From contig OX235262.1 in assembly GCA_944472135.2 (NCBI GenBank), forward strand, positions 165,291,509 to 165,355,508: a stretch of DNA of 64,000 nucleotides, in the 5' to 3' direction. Position numbers and translations under genes: made by a program. Below the pieces are notes generated by a model. The model was not told where the DNA came from, did no database searches, and worked only from the letters and a program-made list of their open reading frames with translations. The DNA is from Trichobilharzia regenti (taxonomy: Eukaryota; Platyhelminthes; Trematoda; Strigeidida; Schistosomatidae). This document shows, piece after piece, positions 50,745-60,112 of the stretch (its first letter is position 1; each line of letters starts with the position of its first letter).

Positions 50745-51012
50745 CGAATTCGACCACGAATTGATATCAGTTAGAGAACCATTAAAAACAAGCACTGGTG
50801 TTCTAAACAGCTGTTTCGTCCTACTTCAATGGCCACTCCATGAATTATAACTTCTACCACCAACCAATGTTACCGGTGACAAATCCATCCTTACTCCCAG
50901 TGGGTCCGTACTGCCGATGATTCCCAAAATAGGATGAAACAGCTGTTCAGTTCTCCCAGATGGTTTTTAATAGTTCTTTAACTGATATCAATCCGTGGTC
51001 AAATTGGAGAAA
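50745..51012 (+). mobile_element. SINE-1, shortened, with inverted ends
   Basis: Left arm CCACGAATTGATATCAG, TTAGAGAACCATTAAAAAC, CAGCTGTTTCGTCC; no proper tRNA-like head; hammerhead 50908-50953; right arm ending AACTGATATCAATCCGTGG, the inverse of the left end. Confidence 0.72.
50908..50953 (+). ncRNA. hammerhead of SINE-1 (50.9 kb)
   Basis: GTACTG, core CCGATGA, stem II TTCC with a loop and AGGA, GAAACAGCTGTT, CAGTTC. Confidence 0.55.
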
Positions 51013-51204
51013 AATTACTTAGTGTTAAAATAATCTATTGTAAAACCAGTGAATAACAAGTGTTTAAAATATTTATTTTGAACGACACTGATTGACAATA
51101 CACTAAAATTACTTTTGTGATATTTTTCTAGTTTCCAAGTGTTAGTTCTAGGTGATTTCAATGATTTCAAATAAGATCACGAAATAAAATCAATTAGAGA
51201 ATTA

Positions 51205-52190
51205 CTACAAACAAAACACGTAGTTCAGTGAAGAATCTCTTTCCCGCGGGAAATTCATTCACTTAGCTGTACAATCGCAATTATATATACTTATTTTTGT
51301 ATGCGTGCGTACATTAGGTTTGCCCGATAAGAATAAAGATAAGTTAGGGTGATTGTTGTCAAGACATTCCAGAAATGTGATGATTAATCAGATTGTAACT
51401 AGGGGTGGGGGGGGGAGTGAAGCTTAGTAAGAGGGTAGTCATGATGCGCCGTCAAGAGAACACAGTTAATAATGTTATTCAACACATAAAAGAAGTTGAA
51501 CAAGCGTAACACAGTCACGTAATAAGATGAATAGTATAATAAGTGATCTGCGATTAGGATGCACATAGAAACAAGGGAAAATATGGAATTATGTAAGAGT
51601 TCTATAAAATTACGATTGTTCTAAGGAGTTACAAGACACAGAGAGAGAGAGACGAAAATCAAGCTCACAAACATCAAGTCATTAGAGGTCAACACGGTTG
51701 TTGCCATGATAGTACAAGTGGTTAGATGATTTCCTTTTGTATACATAATCCTGGTTTTTCCAAATCAATGGCTAACGCTTCAGCAATACAAAGGAGATGA
51801 AAGAGTATATCCTTTGGCAGGTTGTTCTTCATTTTGTAGATCGCTTTGAAGGAGGCGTTTGTTGAGATGGAATGACCAGTGGTTTATGAGATATTCGATT
51901 ATCGCACTCCTTATACAGCCACTATTACCTTTTAGCAGCCATGCGGTATAGTGCTCTTGAACTCTTTTGGATAGAATGCGCGTCGAACGACCAATGTACC
52001 TGGCTTCAGAGCAACTGGTGAACTGATATATGCACACATTTTGACAACAATAACACTAACTTAATTTTTATTCTTATCGGACAAGCCTTATGTGCACACA
52101 TACAAAAATAAGTATATGTTAACTGCGATTTTACAGCTAAGTGAATGGAATTAGCTGCAGAAAAGAGACTTCACTTAACTACATGTTTTC
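51205..52190 (-). mobile_element. PLE-F, 5'-truncated with inverted terminal repeats
   Basis: Minus strand. Repeat 51205-51340 (GTTCAGTGAAGAATCTCTT, TAGCTGTACAATCGCAATT) and its inverse 52055-52190 (TGCGATTTTACAGCTAAG, GAGACTTCACTTAACTAC) bracket the element. Coding remnant 51780-52037: MCIYQFTSCSEARYIGRSTR, LSKRVQEHYTAWLLKGN and a shifted rest, the GIY-YIG domain (YIGR intact, CSC changed to SCS). RT absent. A short GA tract lies near 51640. Confidence 0.78.
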
Positions 52191-53135
52191 TTTGCATTAA
52201 TGTCTGGATGGGGATTACTCATGAATTACTGCAGTATATTACCAGTAGTATACATCCGTGACTTTGCTACGTTGCATCCTGCAATGGTTACGAAACTTGG
52301 TTATCAGACTTGAACTTTACTCATGAATCTTCTACATTATCGTTACTATTTGCTTCAGATCATTTTGCACTGGAATCAGGAAACTTATTCAGAGAGCCGG
52401 AGTGGTTTCAATATTTGATATGAAAGGTCAAGGGAAGTTTTGATAACGGAAGCGAAATTAAGATTTAACTACTAGTCAGGACTTATATTTCTCCTTGGTA
52501 AACACACCTCGCTCATAAAGTGAAATCCCTGAGTTAGGCAGAATATTCCTGCAATCTACTTTGTTTTTAGACTTAGTCATTATTCTCATTTTATTATACT
52601 CTTGTAGGTAGATAACTTGTAGTAATTAAAGGAGAAATAAAGAGACATTTCCATAACGAAATTTGTGTATTTTCTAGCATGATTCACAGCTGGAAGTCAC
52701 TGAAACTAGACTGTGATAGTCAAAGCAAGTTGTGAAAATATAAACAAAGCAAAAAGATGTCCGACAATTTCTTCCAAGCGAAACCATCATTCATCTCTGC
52801 CTTCGAAATGTTTTCGGTTTAGTCATAAATTCATATTGATCATTTTTAAGGGGAACATTAAGTTGAAAAGAAAGCTTCACAATTGGTCCGTGATGATTGC
52901 CACTTCTTACCAGAAGTAATCGGGAGTGTCTATCCGATTCTCGAAGTGTAAAGTCAGGTTATATACACAGAAATATGACTGCATGGTTTGTTCATCAAAC
53001 TTGGAAGTAAGCTGAAGTGAGGCAATCATATCAGGGATTGTTGAAATCAATAAACCAACAATTAACTGCATGTTATAGACTTCAGAGAAGACAAATGTAA
53101 TTTTGAACCTGAGCAGATTATCTGCGTTATCTATG
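52191..53135. other. no recognised feature
   Basis: A+T-rich, no repeat or coding match recognised. Confidence 0.4.
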
Positions 53136-53139
53136 TTGG

Positions 53140-53228
53140 GGAATAACTGTTTGGAAAATCCTTCCTAACCGATATAATTCCTGCTGACAGAATTTTGATC
53201 CCATCTTGATTCTCAGGTGAGGCTAAGT
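53140..53228 (-). repeat. repeat X, internally deleted fragment
   Basis: Minus strand reads CCTGAGAATCAAGATGGGATCAAAATTC and a GTTTGGAAAATC segment, both found far apart in the 28.3-28.9 kb copy (for example GATGGGATCAAAATTCTATC). Confidence 0.45.
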
Positions 53229-53893
53229 AAATCTGTTGTATAGTACCTGTTTATACCTGAGAAACTTTTGAATCTGTATAGCTGTCCAAAGTCATCGTTG
53301 AGGTAATTCGGCATTTTAGATATATCATGGGCGTTGACTAATACCTGAGATATAGTGGCAAGTGAATGTCTTTTTTCTATCCTCGGAAGGTTTTGTGACT
53401 GTGAGTAACTCAAAGAAGAACGCAAAGGTCGGTTTCTTGAGTTGAGACCACAACACATCGGCTTTGATCGTTATAGTCTCATTCTTAAAGTGACTTCCAT
53501 TGGTTTTAATTATCAAGAAGACTCTGATTATATCACTACTATTGGAGATGGGAGACTGATAATAAATTCATGCTAGAATGGATACAAATATTCATTCTGT
53601 CAGTTTTTGTCAGCACGAAGAATATATCGTTTTCATTCATACAAAAGTCATGAATATTCTAAAATATACTTAGAGCAACGTATACAAGCACAAATATAGC
53701 CATTTTAGGTTTATTTGAGTGTCCTCTTTCCTGGACTTTTTCTGTCATTGTTTCCATTATTTGTACGCTTCAATTTTCATAAAAATCAATCATTACACAA
53801 AGTTTATAATAGGAAAGCTGATAACTAAGATCTTCTCTGACTTCAGTTGTTGAGAGTTTCATCCATCAGAGTACTAGGCAAATTAATTCGAAG

Positions 53894-53905
53894 ATATTGC
53901 TCTAA
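53894..53905. repeat. 12-bp target site duplication, left of SINE-1 hairpin
   Basis: ATATTGCTCTAA, identical to 54060-54071, with different neighbouring bases. Confidence 0.82.
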
Positions 53906-54059
53906 GTATTGGTTTTTGTAGGGATTTTGTTTGATTGCATGGAGGATTTAATCATGAGCTGACATCAGTTAGAGAACCACTGGAAAACCTGTCCAGTACT
54001 CCCAGGTTTTCCAGTGGTTCTCTAACTGATGTCAGCTCATTGATTAAATCCTCCATGCA
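53906..54059. mobile_element. SINE-1 reduced to a hairpin of its inverted ends
   Basis: Left arm TTGCATGGAGGATTTAATC-type sequence through GAGCTGACATCAGTTAGAG and CACTGGAAAACCTG; right arm exactly inverse (CAGGTTTTCCAGTGG, CTCTAACTGATGTCAGCTC, ATTAAATCCTCCATGCA). A loop of about 12 bases (TCCAGTACTCCC) separates them. No tRNA-like head or ribozyme core. Flanked by a perfect 12-bp duplication, so it inserted in this form, or lost its centre after insertion. Confidence 0.85.
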
Positions 54060-54071
54060 ATATTGCTCTAA
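54060..54071. repeat. 12-bp target site duplication, right of SINE-1 hairpin
   Basis: ATATTGCTCTAA, identical to 53894-53905. Confidence 0.82.
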
Positions 54072-54756
54072 CTTAAGACTTCATTTAAGCTACAGTTATC
54101 AGCATAGGTGTATTACATGAAAGCAGCCAGGCTTCCCCCCCCCCCTAATTTCATTAACAAGAACAGGAGATGTTAAGGCTCAAATGCTAAAATAAAATCA
54201 CGGTGGAAAAGAGGCCTATCTTCATTCAGCTCGATTTTAAAGGTTACCAGAAGATTGAATACTACACTAGCCAGAGTCTATCCTGCAAATGAGTTGGTTC
54301 CTGTTTACCGGACAGCCTGCTCTTTGGTACATTCAAAGGTGGACATTAAAAAATCCTTTGAAACTACTAGTAAACAATATAGTTCAATTCTCCTCGAGTT
54401 TGCCAAAACAAGCGCTACCAAACGCATGAAACCGGATTTTTTTTGTTCAGAAAGGGGTAGTTATCAGTCTTTCCTTCCGATGATAACTGGATATATTTAT
54501 TCTCACTTTCATTCGATTGCGTAACCTTTAACCTCTCCTCCTTGATGTAGTGGAACTTTTCTTGTCTCTTTTTTTTATGATTCAACTTGAATTCACTATA
54601 GTGTTACTCAGTATACTAGTTACTCATCACTTCTTGCTCACAACTTTTTTCATTACGTAACTATTCTACCATTGTGTGGGAGCATTTACTTTTGTTTAAA
54701 CTTAAACTTCATATTTGTATAAACTATATATGTGTAATTTCTGAAGACTAGTTATT

Positions 54757-55045
54757 TAGAATTTCATCATGAGCTGACATTAGTTAGAGAACCATTAGAA
54801 AACCTGGGAGTACTGGACAGTTATTTCGTCCTAGTTTGGGACTCTTCAGCAGTGCGCACCCACCGGGATTCGAACCCAGGACCTTCCGGTTACAAGGCGA
54901 GCTCGTATACTATTAAGCCACTGGGACCCGATCTAATGGTCCTTGAATTCTAACTTCTGCCAATTCACGACATAGCGCAACCGCTAGCCAATGTCTTCGG
55001 CGAGTATTTGTCCTCACACCCGACCGGCTTTTAGTTTGGAGCCTA
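54757..55045 (-). mobile_element. SINE-1 copy nested in PLE-G
   Basis: Minus strand: tail TTTCATCATGAGCTGAC, hammerhead 54810-54855, reverse B box GGATTCGAACCCAGGACC, reverse A box TATTAAGCCACTGGGACC, internal segment to CTCACACCCGACC. Confidence 0.78.
54810..54855 (-). ncRNA. hammerhead of SINE-1 (54.8 kb)
   Basis: Minus strand: GCACTG, perfect core CTGAAGA, stem II GTCCC with a loop and AGGAC, perfect GAAA, TAACTGTC, CAGTAC. Stem I has one C-to-A mismatch-type position; among the better copies. Confidence 0.68.
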
Positions 55046-55079
55046 ATGTCAACTGTGACAATGTCATATTCGAATTTAA

Positions 55080-55150
55080 TTGAATTTTAGATTATCCCGT
55101 CGATTGATTGTACCGAAGTGCTCGGTATCAGGTTGACATGTCTGCTTTAA
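55080..55150 (+). repeat. repeat Y, copy 1
   Basis: TTTTAGATTATCCCGTCGATTGATTG, CGAAGTGCTCGGTATCAG and GTTGACATGTCTGC. It recurs at 57345-57425, in both cases just after a minus-strand SINE-1 part and before a Smalpha-like copy. Confidence 0.55.
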
Positions 55151-55202
55151 TGGGAAAATGTAGAACTCATTTAAATTAATGTGACCCGTTGCACAAGAGG
55201 TG

Positions 55203-55378
55203 GCTCTCGTGACCCAAATGGCCTAGTGGATAACGCCTTGACGTTTGAAACTATAAGCACTGGGTTCGAGCCTCGGTGGGAACGTCAACACTCACTGGGA
55301 AATGCAGGTACATCCAGATGACGAAATGCGCATCGTGGATTCCACTGCTAGTCACCATCCACAAATTAAATTCTAGTC
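55203..55378 (+). mobile_element. Smalpha-like SINE, nested
   Basis: tRNA-like head CCTAGTGGATAACGCC with B box GGGTTCGAGCCTC, spacer, then a defective hammerhead and terminus CCACTGCTAGTCACCATCC. Confidence 0.75.
55303..55348 (+). ncRNA. Smalpha hammerhead lacking stem II
   Basis: ACATCCAGATGA is joined directly to CGAAATGCGCATC, so the whole stem II hairpin is deleted. Outer stem I strands GCAGGTACATCCAG and GTGGATTCCACTGC remain. Inactive. Confidence 0.65.
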
Positions 55379-55490
55379 GCATTTTAATATTTTTCAAAAT
55401 TATTCTGTACATGAATTTAATAATTTCCTTAGGGTATAGGCAGCTGATGAGAAGCCAGACTGTCGCTCATGCTTTGTAAAAATTCTATAA

Positions 55491-56580
55491 ACAGTAGTAA
55501 AAAGCAATACTGGAATATCATAACAACAGTACTATGCCACCATTCGCCAACAACTTTTAACAAATTAGCTACCTGATGTAGATTTTTAATGAGTGTCACA
55601 TTTCCTCATTTTTTCCCCTGTGTAGTATAGGAATACTACACTAACTATAAAAGTTATCTAATAGACGACACCTAACAGTTTTTTCTTCTAGTAGATGACT
55701 CACTGCAACTCGTAATGACTGAAACTTTGTAGAAAATCTAAAGGTTAGAGGAAAAAAAAGAGGATGGAAAAAATATCTTACCTTCTAAATTGTCAAAACA
55801 ATAAATAAATAAATAAAAGTGATAATATTCTGTCCAGAAATTTCTAGATATCTGTCTCCAAATTTTGCTATTACAAAAATACACTACTGGCCTAGAAATT
55901 TTATTTGCTTTGACTCTCTTATGGTGTTTTTTTTTACACAGAATACATGTTGGACAAATATATGAATAGTACTACTTTATTCCTACTGCTTACTAGTAGT
56001 ATACTACGGCTAGATATCTACTATACATTCTCCTCAATGGATAAAGAGTATGAAATAGTAAAAGAAATGGAATGAGACATACCGGCTGATGGGAGGGAGG
56101 TATGCACAAATTAAGGCGGGTGCTGGGTGGTGGGAGGAACTTCAAAATGCATGTACACGTTGACATAAAATGCCAAAAGTAAAAAAAAAATTAAATATTT
56201 TTCTTGATGAATCATACGTTTCTTTCCAATCCGTTCACTTCTCTCGTATTTAATCACTTGCCTAGTCATTTTTTACTCTTGTTATCATCATTACATCTAT
56301 CGATGTCATTAGTCGAGGTGGGTGGCAGCCCGGCGGGTGGGAGGGGAAGATGAATTCCAGGCTCTTTAATTATTCACACGTATATATTGGAATACATGCA
56401 GACTATCATCTACATTTTTGACATACTGGTCTGTATGCATTGTAACAAGTCAGTGTTGTTGTTATTGTTGTTGGGTTTTTGTTAAAAAAAATGTCGTTTT
56501 TGTCTTCAATTAAAATTATCCTCAGTAATACTGAAATATGTGTTGATAAACTGTAATAAACACTTTTTGAAAAATTATAG
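55491..56580. other. no recognised gene; two G-rich patches
   Basis: AAATAAATAAATAAA at 55801-55818. G-rich patches at 56088-56145 (GGGAGGGAGG, GGTGCTGGGTGGTGGGAGG) and 56318-56350 (GGTGGGTGGCAGCC, GGGTGGGAGGGG) could form G-quadruplexes on the plus strand. Confidence 0.4.
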
Positions 56581-56627
56581 ACAACTATCAGATGAATGGG
56601 CTTATTTTACCATGAATCTGCAATCAT

Positions 56628-56690
56628 CAACCGAAGAAGTAATTAGAATCGAGAGATCGAAACGCGCGTTGACGACTCGACGCAGAGTGT
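56628..56690 (+). ncRNA. possible hammerhead-like motif
   Basis: CAACCGAAGAAG, then GAGATCGAAACGCGCGTTGACG: a core-like CGAAGA, a GAAA box and a palindromic ACGCGCGT. Stem I pairing is not convincing. Confidence 0.25.
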
Positions 56691-56739
56691 TTAACTCTTC
56701 TTTAAAATAAATTTTGGTGACATAAAACACTAAAACAAA

Positions 56740-56835
56740 TTTCATGAGTTAGTTTGTAGGGAATTGGTTTGTTTCATGCTTGATCACTGACTGATGTCAG
56801 TTAGGCGGCCTGCTTAAATCATTGGGCTATCGAAA
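56740..56835 (-). mobile_element. SINE-1 end fragment
   Basis: GAGTTAGTTTGTAGGGAATTGG, then a short inverted pair GACTGATGTCAGTTAG; only the terminal part is left. Confidence 0.5.
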
Positions 56836-57047
56836 TCACTTTCCTCCTAAATGCTTAATTTCATCTGGATTTATCATTGTTTTAATCGTCCAGTTATATC
56901 AGATGACCTATACATAAACTTTCGCGATGATTTACCTTGCTCCCAAGTGAACGCTGTGTAATTCTTCAACGAAATGAAGATTTAATTTAGATTATTACTT
57001 TACATGTGAATCCTTTGTGAAGAAAAAGTACTTTGGAAGTGAATACG

Positions 57048-57125
57048 CTGAAAATTTTTGTACCGTATATTCGCATACTGTCTTAAATAAAGCTTTACCA
57101 TTATTATTATTATTATTATTATTAG
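57048..57125 (+). mobile_element. CR1-like 3' tail remnant
   Basis: GCTGAAAATTTTTGTACCG, CTTAAATAAAGCTTTACC and an ATT run; it resembles the last bases of the CR1-like family. Confidence 0.5.
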
Positions 57126-57345
57126 AAAACCCATTGAAATCTAAGTTGTGCTGGACAGCTGTTTCGTTCTAGTCCAGGATCCATCCACTTGGTTCCGAAC
57201 ACAGGACATTCCGATTACAAGTCAAGTTCCTGTACCCAACTCAACTGCCAAAGTATGAATTTTAACTTCTATCAGTTAATGATTTTAGCTCAGATTTTCA
57301 ACGATTCCCTAACAGATATCAATCGGATTTTAGATTTCCTCATCG
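57126..57345 (-). mobile_element. SINE-1 degraded copy
   Basis: GGACAGCTGTTTCGTTCTAG (hammerhead remnant, minus), GGTTCCGAACACAGGAC (reverse B box), AACTTCTATCAGTTAATG and a right arm AACAGATATCAATCGG. Confidence 0.6.
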
Positions 57346-57428
57346 ATTGATTGGACCGAAGTGCTCGGTCTCACGTTGACATGTCGGCTTCTTGTGTAGA
57401 TACTTTGACGATGTCTGGGAATGTAATT
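57345..57428 (+). repeat. repeat Y, copy 2
   Basis: TTTTAGATTTCCTCATCGATTGATTG, CGAAGTGCTCGGTCTCACG, GTTGACATGTCGGC; partner of 55080-55150. Confidence 0.55.
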
Positions 57429-57464
57429 AGAAGTTAATTGGTGGGTGGTAACTAGCAGTGGGAT

Positions 57465-57524
57465 TCAGGATGCGCATTTCGTCTTATTTAGGACTCATCA
57501 TCTGGATGTACCTACATTCCGCAG
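57465..57524 (-). ncRNA. hammerhead, Smalpha type (left arm)
   Basis: Minus strand: GTACATCCAG, core ATGATGA, stem II GTCC with a loop and AGAC, GAAATGCGCATCC, TGAATCCCACTGC. First core base is A instead of C; one stem II mismatch. Confidence 0.65.
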
Positions 57525-57602
57525 TGAGTGATAATACCCCCCACCGAGACTGGAACCAAGTGCTCATAGTTGCGGTGGGAACATTATCACTCACTGCGGA
57601 AT

Positions 57603-57663
57603 GCAGGTACATCCAGATGATGAGTCCTAAATAAGACGAAATGCACATCCTGAAACCCACTGC
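57603..57663 (+). ncRNA. hammerhead, Smalpha type (right arm)
   Basis: GCAGGTACATCCAG, core ATGATGA, GTCC with a loop and AGAC, GAAATGCACATCC, TGAAACCCACTGC. Nearly the same as the left arm with two or three changes in the distal strands. Confidence 0.65.
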
Positions 57664-57749
57664 TAGTTACCACCCACCAATTAACTTCTAGATATCAATC
57701 GTGTTCAAACTTGAAACAAATCAAATCGAGTACAAACAAATTCTTAGAA

Positions 57750-59490
57750 ATGAATCAACATTAAAAGACATTAAAATAGACATTAAAAAAGACATTAAAA
57801 TAGTCCCTATCCCTAAACCTGGAAATAGCAAGAACGTAAAGTTCAGACCCATTGCCATCACTTCCTCGTTTCTAAAGCTTATGGAAAAACTAGTACTACT
57901 TAAGCTTGAACCCTCCCTTTAAAGCCTTGAAGACCCCAAACAATTTGCGTATAGACAGGGTAGGAGCACTTTAGACGCTGCAGCCGTCTTACACAACAGC
58001 ACCGTCTCATCATTAGATAAAGGAGCCAAATACGTCCGCTGCATGTTTCTCGACTTCACTTCCGCTCTCGACTCTGTACCTAGATGTCCCTTGCTAAATA
58101 AGCTGTCTATGACACAAACTGAGTCCTGGGTCACTAACTGGTTGCATTCCTACTTCTCTGACAGAATGCAGTACACCGTATACACAGGAAAATCCTCCTC
58201 TGCTGTGCTCACAGAAGCTGGTGTCCCCCAAGGTGCTGTACTCTCCCCACTTCTCTTTTCATTCTTCCTACATGACCTACCGTCTTCAAATGACATTAAC
58301 TTTGTCAAATATGCTGATGACCTAACTGTATCTTTACCTGTCAAATGTCAAAGTGACTGCTCTAAACTAAATGGCTTCTTATCAGAAATTAGCCAATGGT
58401 CCAAGGAAAACGGTCTAACCTTAAACCCCTCCAAATGCCAAACAGTTAATTTCACCTTTAGGCATAAATCTGACCTAAACAAACTGGTTAGCACTCACGA
58501 GGTGTGCAACATAGATGGCAGTGAAATAGAAACCAAGTCGGAAATTAAATACCTAGGCGTCACTCTATCTTCTGATCTTTCCTGGTCGTCTCATATCTTG
58601 ACGATTTCCAAGAAAATATACCGTCTTACCTTCTACATCAAGAAGTTAAGACATTCTGGTGTAACCCAACCCTTACTCCTACAATTTGTTAACTCCCGTA
58701 TTCTGCCTATTATTCTCTATTGCTCCCCCTTAGTCTTTCCTGGGCTATTGAAGAAAGACTATACCTTATTACGTAGGATGTTAAAGGTTGTCAGCAGGGT
58801 AAGCAGTTTGCCACTTAGCCAGCTTGTTAATATTCTGGTGGACAGGCACATGGACTCATGTGAAAAATGGGCGAAATCCATTTTATCTGACTCACAACAC
58901 CCTCTACATTCACAACTCTCCCCATGTATCTCTTCAGGGAAAACAAGAAGCCTATATAGGAAACTATATGCCCGCACTAGTAAGTACAAAAACTCATCCA
59001 TACCCTACCTAGCCCGTGTTCTGTGCGATAAAGAATGCATCAGGCATGAAACCTTTAACTTATTAAATAGTCAGTAGAACCAATGGATCTCGTCTTTCCA
59101 ACTCACATCATTTATAGGTACAACGTTTTCTCGCTCTTCATTCTGTATTTATTTTTATTATGTGCTGTTTTGTTTCTCTCTTCCTTGCAAACTCTACTTA
59201 AAACATTCTTGTTCGTTCTTTCACACTCTGTATATCTCGACCATTTTGCTATCGCTTACGCCAGTAAATATGCTAGTAGTATCTACTTCTCTAACACCTT
59301 CAAACACTTTAATTTTGGCTTTGCTACCGACATACTAATATGTTGTTGAGATAACTTTAATCTATGTAGAACTTTATTTATTGTTAATATACTAACTGGA
59401 TGCAATATTGTAGTAAAATGCTGAGAATTCCATTCTGTATCACAAGTGCTGATTTGGAATAAAGCTTATGTTATGTTATGTTATGTTAAC
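57750..59490 (+). mobile_element. CR1/Jockey-like retrotransposon, 5'-truncated, one stop in RT
   Basis: Longest copy of this family in the window. It covers the RT domain from its N-terminal part to the end of the ORF, then about 410 bases of 3' untranslated region ending GGAATAAAGCTTATGTTATG with TTATG repeats. The upstream coding part (endonuclease) is absent. Other copies (12.8, 19.7, 44.7, 62.1 kb) are shorter and more mutated, so this is probably the youngest. Confidence 0.87.
57755..59077 (+). pseudogene. CR1/Jockey-like reverse transcriptase with an in-frame TAA
   Basis: One continuous frame except for a single TAA at 57920-57922. Before it: VPIPKPGNSKNVKFRPIAIT and LLKLEPSL. After it: QFAYRQGRSTLDAA, MFLDFTSALDSVPR (motif A), VPQGAVLSPLLFSFFLHDLP (motif B), FVKYADDLTVSLPV (motif C YADD, from 58310), LNPSKCQTVNFTFRHK, ETKSEIKYLGV, the thumb region and a C-terminus ending NLLNSQ. 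The VPQG motif and the YADD box fit the CR1/Jockey group. The part after the stop has a usable Met at 58043 (344 codons) that would lack the first RT motifs. Confidence 0.85.
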
Positions 59491-59930
59491 AAAGGTATAT
59501 ACAAATATAAAAGGACAAAATCTGTCTTTGAATTCCTTGTCCAGTCATGTGAGTCATAAACAAACGTCAAAACAAAATAAATAGGATTGCACAAACTGTG
59601 ATTAGTTGACCTTTCTTAAACACTGTAAACAGTGTACTTTTAAATCAGACTTTAGTGATCATGTTCGACGAAAGTTCATGTTCATAGATAACTGAACATG
59701 AATTATATATATATATATATATTTGCGATCAACAATGGTGTGTGTGTATGCGCGGATAATTGTAAATCATTTATTAGACTTTCTATAAGAAGATACAAAC
59801 AATCGGAGGATTAGACTAATCCTTGTTCGGGACTCCATGGTCAAACTCAAAAAACAAATCAACTGTTGAAAATTCGATTAAGCATGAAAAATTAATCATA
59901 CATATCTATCTTTTAATTTATTGATCAGGA
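59491..59930. other. no recognised feature; AT run at 59704-59722
   Basis: Apart from a short AT dinucleotide run and a GTGTGTGTATGCG patch near 59735, nothing recognised. Confidence 0.4.
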
Positions 59931-59934
59931 CTTG

Positions 59935-60112
59935 CCCTACATTATCTAACATCATACCTGTTCAAGCTTTTGGGATTCAGCAATATATGTAGGGCTTCTG
60001 CAGTCAGCCTTTATTTATATGAACCAAAATCTTTCTGGAGAACCTTGGTGCCATCAAAGTGGGTCTTGCGTAGCGTCACTAGGCAGTGTAGTGCAATTGC
60101 TGGTTTGGTTAC
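59935..60112 (-). mobile_element. PLE endonuclease-tail fragment (PLE-B like)
   Basis: Reverse frame near 59970-60100 reads CLVTLRKTHFDGTKVL then RLTAEALHILLNPKSL, resembling RLTTEALFIEST of PLE-B. A stop lies between the two pieces. Confidence 0.55.

Larger units (their letters stand above)
54250..55490 (+). mobile_element. PLE-G fragment with two nested SINEs
   Basis: Coding end at 54255-54524 resembles the distal endonuclease region: SLVHSKVDIKKSFETTSKQY, then SATKRMKPDFFCSERGSYQS (compare AIHDFKPDLCVQKKYVQS). The 3' untranslated region (54525-54755) is shared with 41.1-41.4 kb. It is interrupted by SINE-1 (54757-55045), repeat Y and a Smalpha-like copy. The terminal repeat resumes at about 55400 (CTTAGGGTATAGGCAGCTGATGAG), with a hammerhead core CTGATGA but no intact GAAA box. 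Confidence 0.7.
57436..57690. mobile_element. Smalpha-like palindrome (two copies head to head)
   Basis: Left arm 57436-57545 (AATTGGTGGGTGGTAACTAG, then GCAGTGGGATTCAGG) and right arm 57581-57684 (ending CTAGTTACCACCCACCAATT) are almost perfect inverses. The short centre holds a reversed B-box remnant (GGAACCAAGTGC). Each arm has a Smalpha-type hammerhead. Confidence 0.82.

Noticed and set aside
58824..59012. overlapping small ORFs in the CR1-like copy
   Set aside because: Shadows of the RT frame on either strand.
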